NCBI GenBank assembly: GCA_017882455.1
Contig: JADGPL010000024.1
Span: 1 to 45,362 of the forward strand
Origin: Solirubrobacteraceae bacterium
GTDB taxonomy: Bacteria; Actinomycetota; Thermoleophilia; Solirubrobacterales; Solirubrobacteraceae
DNA: 45,362 nt
Direction of reading: 5' to 3'
The position numbers and the translations under genes were made by a program. The number at the start of each line of letters is the position of its first letter. Position 1 is the stretch's first letter. Shown here piece after piece: positions 26,758 to 34,334 of this stretch. The notes under the pieces were generated by a model. It worked only from the letters and a program-made list of their open reading frames with translations. It had not been told where the DNA came from and did not search any database.

Positions 26758-28587
26758 TCAGCGGTCGGGGCGGGGCCTCGGGCCGAGCCTTGGCATACTG
26801 GTGGAGCACGGAACCTCACCCCCGATGATCCGTGCATTCGCGGGGGCGTAGCTCAGTCGGTTAGAGCGCTGCCCTGTCACGGCAGAGGTCGCGGGTTCGA
26901 GTCCCGTCGCTCCCGCCATACGACCTATGTACGAACCCCGGCCCCGAATTTCGGGGTCGCGGTCGTCTTGGAGGCTTCCGGTCTTATTCCCAGGCGTCCT
27001 GGGCTTCTGGCTGGTTTTGGGGCGTTCGTTGGTCTCGCGCAGCTCTTGGATGAGTTGCTTGATGGTTTCGTACAGCGGCGTGAGCTCTGCCTGGACGTTG
27101 TCGGGGTCTGAGACGACGATGGCGAGGAACACGGCTTGGTTGACGAGCCGCCGAGCACTCGCTGGCAGTGCCTCGTAGATGATGTTCTCGTTCAGGATCG
27201 CAAGCGCGTCATCGAGTGCTGCCATGACGTCCTCGACCTCGCGTTTGGCGGCGTCCGCCCATTGCTGTGCCTTGGCGCGCTCTGTTTCGATGCGTGCCTG
27301 CTCGGCCTTCAAGACCTCCTCGGAGACGCCGCCTTTGTAGTAGAGCTGCACGAGCTTTTGTTGCTCGCCGGTGAGGTCGTGGAGCCTGCGGGTGTGGCGG
27401 GCTGACTCGCGGCGGGCGATCTCGCCCTTGGCCTGCACATAGGAGTGGAGCGCCTCGCGGACTATGGTTTGCTCGTCGTCTTTGTAGGTCTCGCGCTTGT
27501 AGCGGCGCACGATGGCGCGTTCGGTGCGCTCCACCGGGAAGTAGGGCGCCGCACACTGTTCCTCGCGTTGCACGCGGCTGAGGCAGGAAAAATATTCGTA
27601 CTGCCCGCCGCATTTGCCTCGGTGGCGCCCGTAGCCGAGGCGCTTGCCGCAGACGCAAAAGATCGTGCCCTTCAAGTAGTGGTGGTGTTTGTGGGAGCGG
27701 TCGCCGCTGATGCGGTGGCTATCGAGCACCTTCTGCACCTGATCGAACGTGGCTCGGTCGATCAGGGCCTCGTGGCGCCCCTCGCCCTTGACGCCGTTGT
27801 GGGTGACGATCCCCGTGTAGTAGTCGTCACGCAGCATCCGGTGGACCATGCTGCGCGTCATCGGTTTGCTTGGCCGCTTGTAGCTGCCGCGCGTGCGCAG
27901 TCCGGCGCTCTCGAGAACATTGGTAATCGTTGTGATGGTGTGGTCGCCGGTGGCGGCGAGATCGAAGGCCAGTTGGACATGCACGGCGCGATCATCATCA
28001 ACCGCGATAGCTGCCACCTCACGGCCACGCACGTTTTCACGGACGTTCAGGTAGCCGATGCGAGCGACGCCGCTGGTGCCGCCGTCGAGGAACTTGCGTT
28101 CGAGGCCGACCTTGACCTTCTGTCCATCGTCGCGCGAGCGGAAGGCGTTGACCCCTGCCATGATCGCGAACAGCAGGAGCCCTTGTGGGCTGTCATCGAC
28201 CGGCTCGCGGGTGGAGGTCAGCTTCGCGCCGTAGCTCTTGACCTGAGCCAGCAGCCAGAAGGCGTCGGACTCCTCGCGAGCAACCCGTGAAAGGTCGTAG
28301 AAGATGACATAGGTGGGGCTCACCTCGCCAAGCTCAGAGAGCATCTGCTGGAGCGCCTGGCGGCGGGTGTTGGTCGCCGTGCGGCCCGGCTCGATGTACT
28401 CGCGGACGATACGCGCGCCCAGCGAGGTGGCGTAGCGTTCACACGCCTCTCGCTGCGCCTCAATCGAGTACCCCTCCGGGTTATGGCCGGTGAGCTGTCC
28501 GGTACTTGATACCCGCAGATAGATCACCGCCGTTATGTCTGACTCGGGGGCGGGGGCGTTAGTTGGTCTTATTAGGGTTTGTGTCAT
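26758..28587 (-). CDS. large serine recombinase (integrase)
   Basis: Encodes 609 residues. ATG 28587 is preceded by AAAGGAGGG (28594-28602), which sets the start. Resolvase-type catalytic domain at about residues 18-165 with AVIYLRVSSTGQ (catalytic Ser27, Arg25) and FYDLSRVAREESDAF. The recombinase DNA-binding domain is at about 180-290, and a zinc-ribbon is at about 315-355 (FCVCGKRLGYG...KCGGQYEYFSC). A coiled-coil region at about 395-470 is typical of large serine integrases. The last about 55 residues (from MAGATGLEPATSAV) are the antisense translation of tRNA-Asp and flanking chromosome. It catalyses integration and, with a directionality factor, excision. Confidence 0.93.
   Translation of the reverse strand: MTQTLIRPTNAPAPESDITAVIYLRVSSTGQLTGHNPEGYSIEAQREACERYATSLGARIVREYIEPGRTATNTRRQALQQMLSELGEVSPTYVIFYDLSRVAREESDAFWLLAQVKSYGAKLTSTREPVDDSPQGLLLFAIMAGVNAFRSRDDGQKVKVGLERKFLDGGTSGVARIGYLNVRENVRGREVAAIAVDDDRAVHVQLAFDLAATGDHTITTITNVLESAGLRTRGSYKRPSKPMTRSMVHRMLRDDYYTGIVTHNGVKGEGRHEALIDRATFDQVQKVLDSHRISGDRSHKHHHYLKGTIFCVCGKRLGYGRHRGKCGGQYEYFSCLSRVQREEQCAAPYFPVERTERAIVRRYKRETYKDDEQTIVREALHSYVQAKGEIARRESARHTRRLHDLTGEQQKLVQLYYKGGVSEEVLKAEQARIETERAKAQQWADAAKREVEDVMAALDDALAILNENIIYEALPASARRLVNQAVFLAIVVSDPDNVQAELTPLYETIKQLIQELRETNERPKTSQKPRTPGNKTGSLQDDRDPEIRGRGSYIGRMAGATGLEPATSAVTGQRSNRLSYAPANARIIGGEVPCSTSMPRLGPRPRPDR
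26842..26918 (+). tRNA. tRNA-Asp (anticodon GTC), integration site of the element
   Basis: Acceptor GGGGGCG pairs with CGCTCCC (one G-U), T arm CGGG-TTCGAGT-CCCG, anticodon loop CTGTCAC giving GTC. Discriminator G at 26915; CCA is encoded at 26916-26918, unlike the two other tRNAs here. The serine recombinase gene of the adjoining element runs antisense through the whole tRNA. Confidence 0.96.
26842..26960. other. probable left attachment junction of the mobile element
   Basis: Chromosomal genes and GC content lie to the left of tRNA-Asp; the recombinase and transfer genes begin directly to its right. The crossover is probably in the 3' half of the tRNA or within the next few dozen bases. 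A stem-loop (CCCCGAA-T-TTCGGGG, 26942-26956) sits beside it. The exact core cannot be set without the empty site. Confidence 0.5.
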
Positions 28588-28617
28588 ATGGTGCCCTCCT
28601 TTCTTGGCTAATTTAGG

Positions 28618-28638
28618 CTTAACCATTTTCCCGTTAAG
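28618..28638. promoter_or_regulatory. inverted repeat upstream of the recombinase
   Basis: CTTAAC (28618-28623) and GTTAAG (28633-28638), exact reverse complements 9 nt apart, 31 bp before the start codon. A possible operator. Confidence 0.4.
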
Positions 28639-28670
28639 TCGTGATTTAAGCAACGTGTTAATGGGTAAGT

Positions 28671-28707
28671 GCGGGCCGATCCAGGTGTGTAACCCAGATC
28701 GGCCCGC
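28671..28707. terminator. strong hairpin between HTH gene and recombinase
   Basis: GCGGGCCGATC (28671-28681) and GATCGGCCCGC (28697-28707) form a perfect 11-bp stem with a 15-nt loop just after the stop of the reverse-strand gene at 28714. It separates that gene from the recombinase. Confidence 0.6.
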
Positions 28708-28713
28708 GTTGTC

Positions 28714-29100
28714 TCACTTCAGCGCCTCCAGGCGCTCAGTGATGGTCTTCTTGCGCTCGGCCGCGCTGGCCTTGAGGGCTTTAGCTTCGGCCGCTGCCTC
28801 CGTGGCGCGATTCTCGGCCGCCTCGACCTCCCGGTCGATTGAGCTAATCGCTCGTTCAAGCGCTGCGCGGGCGTCCGCCAGTGCGTCATCCGGTGTTGTC
28901 TCACGACGACGGGTCCGTGACGGTTTGGTGCCGTCGCCACCTTCGATCTTCTTCTTGTGAGAGTAATAACTTCCTCTCACCGAATCGTAAGGCCTGCCCG
29001 CCTCCTCGGCGATCTGCTTAAAGGCGTCCGCCTTCTCGGTGCCGGCGGCGATCATCGCCTCGACCCGGTCGTAAATCTCCTGTGCCTTCGTGACTGCCAT
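28714..29100 (-). CDS. small HTH/coiled-coil protein of the element
   Basis: Encodes 128 residues from ATG 29100 (GGAGA upstream). The first half, YDRVEAMIAAGTEKADAFKQIAEEAGRPYDSVRGSYYSHKKK, looks like a helix-turn-helix DNA-binding domain (A..QIAEE.GR...SVR..YY). The second half is a long charged helix (about residues 68-128) likely to form a coiled coil. It lies between the integrase and the degenerate resolvase-like gene. It could be a regulator or an excision factor; neither is shown. Confidence 0.7.
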   Translation of the reverse strand: MAVTKAQEIYDRVEAMIAAGTEKADAFKQIAEEAGRPYDSVRGSYYSHKKKIEGGDGTKPSRTRRRETTPDDALADARAALERAISSIDREVEAAENRATEAAAEAKALKASAAERKKTITERLEALK

Positions 29101-29273
29101 GAAACGTCTCCTTCGGATTGAATGGCCATGTCGGCGGGCAGAAAGACCGTGGTCCTTCCGCTCGCCGTGGGGCCATCCACGAGCCGCCGGGGGATGCCGA
29201 CGGCGAGCATCACAGCTGCCTGCAACGCTCACCGCGGCCCCCCGGCCGGACTCGCCTGGACCGTCACGAGAGC

Positions 29274-29648
29274 TCAGTCGTCCTCGTAGGCGGGCATCGG
29301 AATCGTGCCCGCGTGACCAAGATGCCAGGCCACCTCAAAGGCGTCCTCATCGAAGTCGGCCAGTAGATCCAGTGACCACACGATCAGATAGTCAAGTCGC
29401 TGCTGCTGAGCAGCCTCCAACGCCTGATACAGCCCCGGCCGCAAAGACCCATACTTGCGAGTGTCCACGAACTCGCCGAGCACCTCGACTCGTAGCAATC
29501 CCGCTGCAGAGCGGCAGAGCCTACGCTGCCGGGCGATCGTCGGTTCGCTCACTCCGTTCTTTGCGTCTGGTTCGCACAGGTAGATGGCTGCTCGCCAGAC
29601 CCGCGGCCCCTGATCGCGCGTGTCAATGTTTTGTCGTTTGAGATACAT
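29274..29648 (-). CDS. catalytically dead resolvase-fold protein
   Basis: Encodes 124 residues from ATG 29648 with AAGGAGGT upstream. It matches the resolvase N-terminal domain over its length: RAAIYLCEPDAKNGVSEPTIARQRRLC ... LGEFVDTRKYGSLRPGLYQALEAAQQQRLDYLIVWSLDLLADFDEDAF (partly quoted). At the positions where the element's integrase has YLRVS, this protein has YLCEP, so the catalytic Ser and Arg are gone. LDRLAR is changed to LDLLAD, removing two more active-site arginines. It has no DNA-binding C-terminal domain. Perhaps it pairs with the integrase as a modulator. Confidence 0.75.
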   Translation of the reverse strand: MYLKRQNIDTRDQGPRVWRAAIYLCEPDAKNGVSEPTIARQRRLCRSAAGLLRVEVLGEFVDTRKYGSLRPGLYQALEAAQQQRLDYLIVWSLDLLADFDEDAFEVAWHLGHAGTIPMPAYEDD

Positions 29649-29653
29649 CGCTG

Positions 29654-29668
29654 TTACCTCCTTTCCAT
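29654..29668 (-). CDS. possible 4-codon upstream ORF (MERR)
   Basis: ATG-GAA-AGG-AGG-TAA, with its own AAAGGAG (29674-29680) 5 nt upstream. The two AGG codons are part of the AAGGAGGT ribosome binding site of the resolvase-like gene. A ribosome on this mini-ORF would cover that site. Confidence 0.35.
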   Translation of the reverse strand: MERR

Positions 29669-29714
29669 AGGCGCTCCTTTCGTTGTTGTTGGTTTCGGGG
29701 AACTGCCAGGGCCT

Positions 29715-30737
29715 TCATGGCAGTACCGCCCGCTGTGCCGCAGACGCGGCCCAGTGTGTTAGCCGAGCGCAAGCGATATCTATGTACTCGCCCTCGCGCT
29801 CGATGCCCAAGAACAGCCGGTCCTCCAACACCGCCGCGATCCCGGTCGTGCCGCTGCCGGCGAAGGGATCGAGCACCACGCCGCCCACGGGCGTGACCAG
29901 TTTCACCAGCCAGCGCATCATCGTGATCGGCTTCACGGTGCGGTGAGTGTTGCGCCGCAGCCGCGCCGGGTGATGGTGGCCGTTATAGAGTTTCACCGAC
30001 TGGGCCGGTAGCGGCTCGCATCCGGCCTCGCGCTCCTGCTTGGATGCCTTGGCGCAGAAGAACAGGCGGCTCGGGCGACGATCGGGCCGCGCGGCATCAA
30101 TCAAGGCCGCTGGACACTCAGATGTGCAGCGAGCCTTGGTGCAGCCGGAGGCGTGCGAGAGCGTGAGGTGCGCGGGCCAGTAGCCGTCCACACGGGCGGC
30201 CTCGGTGTTCATGGCGCCTGTGCCCCAAGCCTGCAGGTTTCGTGTGGTTGCCCCCACCATCGGCGCTCGCGCGAGCAGAATCGGCTCGTAGGCCGGCTTC
30301 AACGTGGTGGCCAGCCCGCCGGGCAACCGCCGGGATTTCGGCAAGCCCTGGGCGTAGAGCCACAGCAGCTGATCACGCACTTCAAGTCCTGCGTCCTCAA
30401 CGCCCGAGACCAGCCGGTGAAACGTCCGAGTCGCGCCGAACGCGAGCAGGTGCCCGCCGGGCTTCAACACGCGCCGGGCTTCGGCCGCCCACACGGCCGT
30501 CCAACGCTCGAACGCCTCACCAGCACTCAGGCGATCTCCACCGGAGCCAGCCACCTGACGGATGTCGGCTCCGTCCCAGGCTTCACCGGCGAAGTCGATG
30601 CCATAGGGAGGGTCGGTGACGATCGCGTCGACCGAGTTGTCGGGGAGCTTGGCAAGGGTCAGCAGCGCTTCGCCCTCGATGAGCCCCCAGGCGTGGGTGT
30701 CGTCTCCGTAGATGGCGACCTTCGCGGTGGTGCTCAT
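29715..30737 (-). CDS. DNA methyltransferase, beta-type motif order
   Basis: Encodes 340 residues. ATG 30737 overlaps the upstream stop as ATGA. The catalytic motif IV TDPPYGIDF is near the N-terminus (Asp42) and the SAM-binding motif DPFAGSGTTGIAA near the C-terminus (about 290-302). This order marks the beta class of N4-cytosine or N6-adenine enzymes. DPPY is common in N6-adenine methyltransferases, so that is more likely. No restriction endonuclease is adjacent. It is the last gene of the transfer operon and could mark element DNA or help it avoid host restriction. Confidence 0.9.
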   Translation of the reverse strand: MSTTAKVAIYGDDTHAWGLIEGEALLTLAKLPDNSVDAIVTDPPYGIDFAGEAWDGADIRQVAGSGGDRLSAGEAFERWTAVWAAEARRVLKPGGHLLAFGATRTFHRLVSGVEDAGLEVRDQLLWLYAQGLPKSRRLPGGLATTLKPAYEPILLARAPMVGATTRNLQAWGTGAMNTEAARVDGYWPAHLTLSHASGCTKARCTSECPAALIDAARPDRRPSRLFFCAKASKQEREAGCEPLPAQSVKLYNGHHHPARLRRNTHRTVKPITMMRWLVKLVTPVGGVVLDPFAGSGTTGIAAVLEDRLFLGIEREGEYIDIACARLTHWAASAAQRAVLP

Positions 30738-31645
30738 GAACGGGCCTCCGTGGCGAGCAGCTGGGTGGCGTCCTCGAACTGGCAGACGGTGAACAGCCGC
30801 TGGGTTGCGCTTGCCTGACGAGCGAGCACTTCGCCTATCTGTTGCTCTCGGCGTTGGTCGCCAACCGTCCACAGGACGCGGGGGTAGACGCCGTGCTCGT
30901 GCTGCTCGCGCCCGGAGCGGTAGTGGTCGGTGTAGAGGGCAAGCTTGCGGGCGATGGTGCGCCCGGACTCCGAGCCGAGGTCCACCTCGACCATCCAGCG
31001 GTCTTCCTGGGCGCCGGCCCCGATACGGATGAACAGGTCGGGCTTCAACACCTTCTGTGCGCCCATTGCCGCTGGGTAGCTGCGCCAGCAGGCCGGCTCT
31101 TGTTGGACCTCGATCAGCTCCAGCTCGCCATCACAGTCGGCTTCGTTCAACCGCAGCGCCAGCTCGGTGGTGGCGAGGGTATGCGCGAGGTGCAGCGTGC
31201 CGGGGATCTCCACGCGCGGCCCGTGGATACCGCGGGCCGCGAGCAGGCGGACTCCGGCGCGGCCGGTGTAGTAAACGAGTCCTGAGCTGCCGCGCATCCC
31301 CGCGATATTGCGTGGCAGGGTCTGGAGCACCCGCGAGTCCGTGAGACGCTTCAAGGCGCGGCGTCCGGCTCGGGCACGAGCGGCCTGCGCGTTGTCGGTC
31401 CGCCAGAACGCCCGGATGAGTTGCTGACCGCTCGCTAGGCGTCCGTCGTGGACGAAGCGGAGGAGCTGCCAGTCTGCCTCGGACATGGTCTGGCTGAGCT
31501 GGTAGAGACGGCTGGCGGTGAGGTAGGGGAGGGACTGCGGGGGAGCAGAACCATTCGCCGTCGAAAATGCGCCAGAAGTCCCACCAACACGGGGATTTGT
31601 GGCCACCCGACTCGCGGGGTCTGGTCGCAGCGCTGGACGCCTCAT
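30734..31645 (-). CDS. replication-relaxation family protein
   Basis: Encodes 303 residues. ATG 31645 overlaps the coupling ATPase stop (ATGA), and its own stop overlaps the methyltransferase start. The core LTASRLYQLSQTMSEADWQLLRFVHDGRLASGQQLIRAFW ... RALKRLTDSRVLQTLPR ... GLVYYTGRAGVRLL is a winged-helix pattern followed by a nuclease-like half (LIEVQQEPACWRSY ... LKPDLFIRIGAG..EDRWMVEVDLGSESGRTI). This is the arrangement of the actinobacterial 'replication-relaxation' family found beside VirD4-like genes. It may act as initiator or relaxase-like factor; the activity is not proven for the family. Confidence 0.8.
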   Translation of the reverse strand: MRRPALRPDPASRVATNPRVGGTSGAFSTANGSAPPQSLPYLTASRLYQLSQTMSEADWQLLRFVHDGRLASGQQLIRAFWRTDNAQAARARAGRRALKRLTDSRVLQTLPRNIAGMRGSSGLVYYTGRAGVRLLAARGIHGPRVEIPGTLHLAHTLATTELALRLNEADCDGELELIEVQQEPACWRSYPAAMGAQKVLKPDLFIRIGAGAQEDRWMVEVDLGSESGRTIARKLALYTDHYRSGREQHEHGVYPRVLWTVGDQRREQQIGEVLARQASATQRLFTVCQFEDATQLLATEARS

Positions 31646-33831
31646 GAGGCCCTCCCGGTGCGTCCCAGAGCAGGCGTGTCTTCGCTCGTGATCGGCGTTG
31701 GCGTGGCATTGGCTGGTGCTGTCTCGACCGGTGTGGTGCCGTAGAGCGCTGCGGAGCGGTCACGGATAGCGCCGGCTTGCCCGGTGGGCGCCGAGAGCGC
31801 CACAGTGCGCCCGGTGACGGTCGAGCTGCCACTCGCGCCAGCGATACGCGCCGCTACGTGGAAGCGGCTGAGGGCCATCACGTCGCCCTCGGTGAGCCCT
31901 GGAAGCTGGCGCGCAATACGCGCCGCCTCGTCGGCTGAGGCAAAGGTGAGGAAGTTCTGGGTGTTGCCGAGCAGTGCTCCACGGGTTGGCTCGGGGATGC
32001 GCCCGAGGGTCTGTACCGCCACTGTCAGTCCCGCACCGAGGCCACGGGCGCGCTCGGCCAGTAGCTCGAACGAGAACGGCACCCCGCCGGTCAAGCTCGC
32101 CAGCTCGTCCAGGTAGACCGAGATGAAGGGGCGCCTCTCGGGCGCCAGCGCCACCTGCCGCTCGATCGCGCTCCACACCAAGTGCGTGACGGCCGCGCCG
32201 ATGATCGACGCGCCGGCCTCTCCGAGCTGGCCGGGGGCGAGAGAAACCAACAAGAACTTGTGCTCGGAAAACAGCCTGGCGATGTCGAGCTTTGGCTCGG
32301 GGTTCGCTAGCACGGCGCGCACGCGGGGCCGAGATAGGAGCGTCATCAGCCGGGCCATCGGGGCCTGCACATGCTCGACTTTGCTGCCAGCAGGTAGCGC
32401 GAGATACTGCTCCCATGCGCCGACGAGGAAGGGGTCGCTGAGGCGCGCGATCATCTGCTGCAAGAACGGCTCGCTCGAAAACAGCCGGCCGATATCGCCG
32501 AGCGTCGCGCCGGGAACCTCGCTCAAGCTGCGGATCGCCAGGCGGAGATACTGCTCAGAGCGCACGCCCCACGCGTCCGAAAAAATTGCCTTCACCGCCC
32601 CCGTCAGCACGTCTGCGCGCAGGTCGGCGTCGCCACCGGAAAGCACCGCCACCCCCGGCGTCGGACGGGCATCATCGCCGGGGTCGAGCACCACTACCCG
32701 CTCGGCGTGCTCGGCCGGTACACGCTCAATGACCGTCTGGATGAGATCGGCCTTCGGATCGACACAGACGCCCGCATGTCCGGCGGCGATGTCATCCAGA
32801 ATGCCGCGCGCGAGGAGCTCGCTCTTGCCCGATCCCGAAGCGCCCACCACAAGCGTATGCAGCCGTGCGGCCCGTGGGTCCAGCGCCACCCATCGCTCAC
32901 CACCGAGATCACGGCCCATGAACAGCCGTCGTCCCTCCTGTGGTAGCCGCGCGGTTGGTGGCACCAACAGCTCACGGGCGGCACCGACCTCTACGCCGGG
33001 AATAGCCACATCAGCTCCGAGCGGCCAGCCGGTGAGCCCAAGCAGCTCCGGCGTTGACAGCCACCCTGACGTGCGAGTCGTGCGGGGCTGAGCGGCCAGG
33101 CTGCGGCTGCCACGCCCACGGGTAACCCGGATGCCACCCACGAGTGCCCTACGGCTGCGCAGCACACTCTCGATGTGCGCGGCCAGCTCCCGCGCCCGGC
33201 TGACCTTGGAGGAGCGGATCAAGACCACGCCCGCTGTAGTGAAACCCGGCGCGCTCACCTTGTGCCGCCATGCGCGGTCGATCTCTCGCTCGTGGGCGTC
33301 GGGGTGCTGCATCTCTCGGCGAGGACGCGCCCTCCCTGGTTGTAGGGCGAGCCGCAGGGCAACGACTTCGCCTGTGCGGAGGTTTGCTATTCCAGAAAGC
33401 AGTGTGCGCGAGACAGCCTCGGCGTTCTCCGCCGATAGCACGCTCGGTGTCGGCACGAAGAGCTTCAACGCGAGCGTCGTCGCTTCCGTCGGCGATGGTG
33501 ACGCTTCTGCTACCCGCAGGCTCGGTATGACGCCCGTCAAGATCGCTTCGGTGGAGCCGCGCACTGACTCGGGCACCCACAAAAAATGCGCGATTGACCC
33601 CTCTCTCGCCACGATCTCCACAACGATCTCGGTCGTGTGTGGCAAGCCCGACAACCCATCAAGAGCGGCGAGCGCTTGCTGTGGTTCAAGACCGATGGGG
33701 AAGCACAGGGAAAGCCTAACCCGCTCCCGCCGCATCGCCTCAGTACGCAGGTGCTCGTGCGTACCTATAGCGGCAAGGAGTGTGCTCCCACCCCCGAGGG
33801 CCACCAGCGCGGGAGTCAAATCCGCGTTCAC
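31642..33831 (-). CDS. VirD4/TraG-like coupling ATPase
   Basis: Encodes 729 residues. ATG 33831 overlaps the stop of the preceding 61-residue gene. Walker A VVGASGSGKSELLARG is at about residue 330, and Walker B-like FISVYLDELASLTGG at about 570 with the TraG/TraD C-terminal (TraM-recognition) region around it. The N-terminal 300 residues are of the type seen in actinobacterial 'type IV secretory system conjugative DNA transfer' proteins, with one weak hydrophobic segment near the start. It would pump DNA or deliver it to a channel at the membrane. No VirB4-like second ATPase is encoded nearby. Confidence 0.88.
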   Translation of the reverse strand: MNADLTPALVALGGGSTLLAAIGTHEHLRTEAMRRERVRLSLCFPIGLEPQQALAALDGLSGLPHTTEIVVEIVAREGSIAHFLWVPESVRGSTEAILTGVIPSLRVAEASPSPTEATTLALKLFVPTPSVLSAENAEAVSRTLLSGIANLRTGEVVALRLALQPGRARPRREMQHPDAHEREIDRAWRHKVSAPGFTTAGVVLIRSSKVSRARELAAHIESVLRSRRALVGGIRVTRGRGSRSLAAQPRTTRTSGWLSTPELLGLTGWPLGADVAIPGVEVGAARELLVPPTARLPQEGRRLFMGRDLGGERWVALDPRAARLHTLVVGASGSGKSELLARGILDDIAAGHAGVCVDPKADLIQTVIERVPAEHAERVVVLDPGDDARPTPGVAVLSGGDADLRADVLTGAVKAIFSDAWGVRSEQYLRLAIRSLSEVPGATLGDIGRLFSSEPFLQQMIARLSDPFLVGAWEQYLALPAGSKVEHVQAPMARLMTLLSRPRVRAVLANPEPKLDIARLFSEHKFLLVSLAPGQLGEAGASIIGAAVTHLVWSAIERQVALAPERRPFISVYLDELASLTGGVPFSFELLAERARGLGAGLTVAVQTLGRIPEPTRGALLGNTQNFLTFASADEAARIARQLPGLTEGDVMALSRFHVAARIAGASGSSTVTGRTVALSAPTGQAGAIRDRSAALYGTTPVETAPANATPTPITSEDTPALGRTGRAS

Positions 33832-34013
33832 CGCTCGTCTCCCTTGCGCTTATCCTTCACGGCCTCGAGCTCGCGGCGCTTCGCCTTCGCTGCGGCTTCA
33901 CGGTCCCGCCGCTGTTGCACAAGGCGCTTTCCCTGCTGGAAATACACATAAGCAAGTAGATCCGTGTCTATCTCGGTCCTTCTAATACCGTTAATCTGAA
34001 TACGACGTGCCAT
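33828..34013 (-). CDS. 61-residue basic protein of the transfer operon
   Basis: MARRIQINGIRRTEIDTDLL... with a C-terminal half rich in Lys, Arg and Glu (RDREAAAKAKRRELEAVKDKRKG), probably one long helix. AAGGAGGT (34025-34032) lies 11 nt before the ATG at 34013. Its stop overlaps the coupling ATPase start (ATGA). The charge suggests DNA or membrane-surface contact. No family recognised. Confidence 0.7.
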   Translation of the reverse strand: MARRIQINGIRRTEIDTDLLAYVYFQQGKRLVQQRRDREAAAKAKRRELEAVKDKRKGDER

Positions 34014-34045
34014 AAAGTAGATGCACCTCCTTCCTCGTTAAGCTG

Positions 34046-34063
34046 TTACATGCTGACCTCCTT
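34046..34063 (-). promoter_or_regulatory. start-stop mini-ORF with a full Shine-Dalgarno
   Basis: AAGGAGGT (34056-34063), CAGC, then ATG directly followed by TAA (34051-34046). It lies in the leader of the 61-residue gene, whose own ribosome binding site is the same octamer. It is a possible ribosome-stalling or spacing element. Confidence 0.4.
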
Positions 34064-34068
34064 GCAGG

Positions 34069-34087
34069 TTTGTTCGCCTTTTGTTCG
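34069..34087. repeat. direct repeat in the transfer operon leader
   Basis: TTTGTTCG at 34069-34076 and again at 34080-34087, an 11-bp period that places both copies on the same face of the helix, between the promoter and the start codon. A possible operator. Confidence 0.4.
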
Positions 34088-34100
34088 GGCAATAACCTCC

Positions 34101-34130
34101 AGTATTGATCGGGAAAACGGAAAGTGTCAA
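34101..34130 (-). promoter_or_regulatory. internal promoter of the transfer operon
   Basis: On the reverse strand, TTGACA (34130-34125), 18 nt, AATACT (34106-34101), about 90 nt before the 61-residue gene. The -35 is a perfect consensus. Confidence 0.55.
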
Positions 34131-34169
34131 CAACTATCTATGCACCAACAGGAGTGAAACCGGCTATGG

Positions 34170-34334
34170 CTAGCGCGTGTAAAACCACAGGACACGCAGC
34201 ACCGCCACCGCCACGGCGGTGACGAGGATCACGGGTACCAGCGCGTCCAAGATGGTGGCGATCCTGGGAGCGACGGCGCCCACCGCCGCCACCCCCAACA
34301 CCACCAGCGTCACCGTCGTGATGAACTTCGTCAT
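34170..34334 (-). CDS. 54-residue membrane protein
   Basis: ATG 34334 overlaps the stop of the upstream 69-residue gene (ATGA). The frame gives MTKFITTVTLVVLGVAAVG, a short loop APRIATILDA, then LVPVILVTAVAVAVLRVLW and FYTR. Two membrane helices are predicted, joined by a tight turn. The size and position are reminiscent of the small pilin or holin-like proteins in DNA transfer systems, but nothing is recognised by sequence. It is the last gene of the upstream half of the operon; a promoter and leader follow. Confidence 0.65.
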   Translation of the reverse strand: MTKFITTVTLVVLGVAAVGAVAPRIATILDALVPVILVTAVAVAVLRVLWFYTR

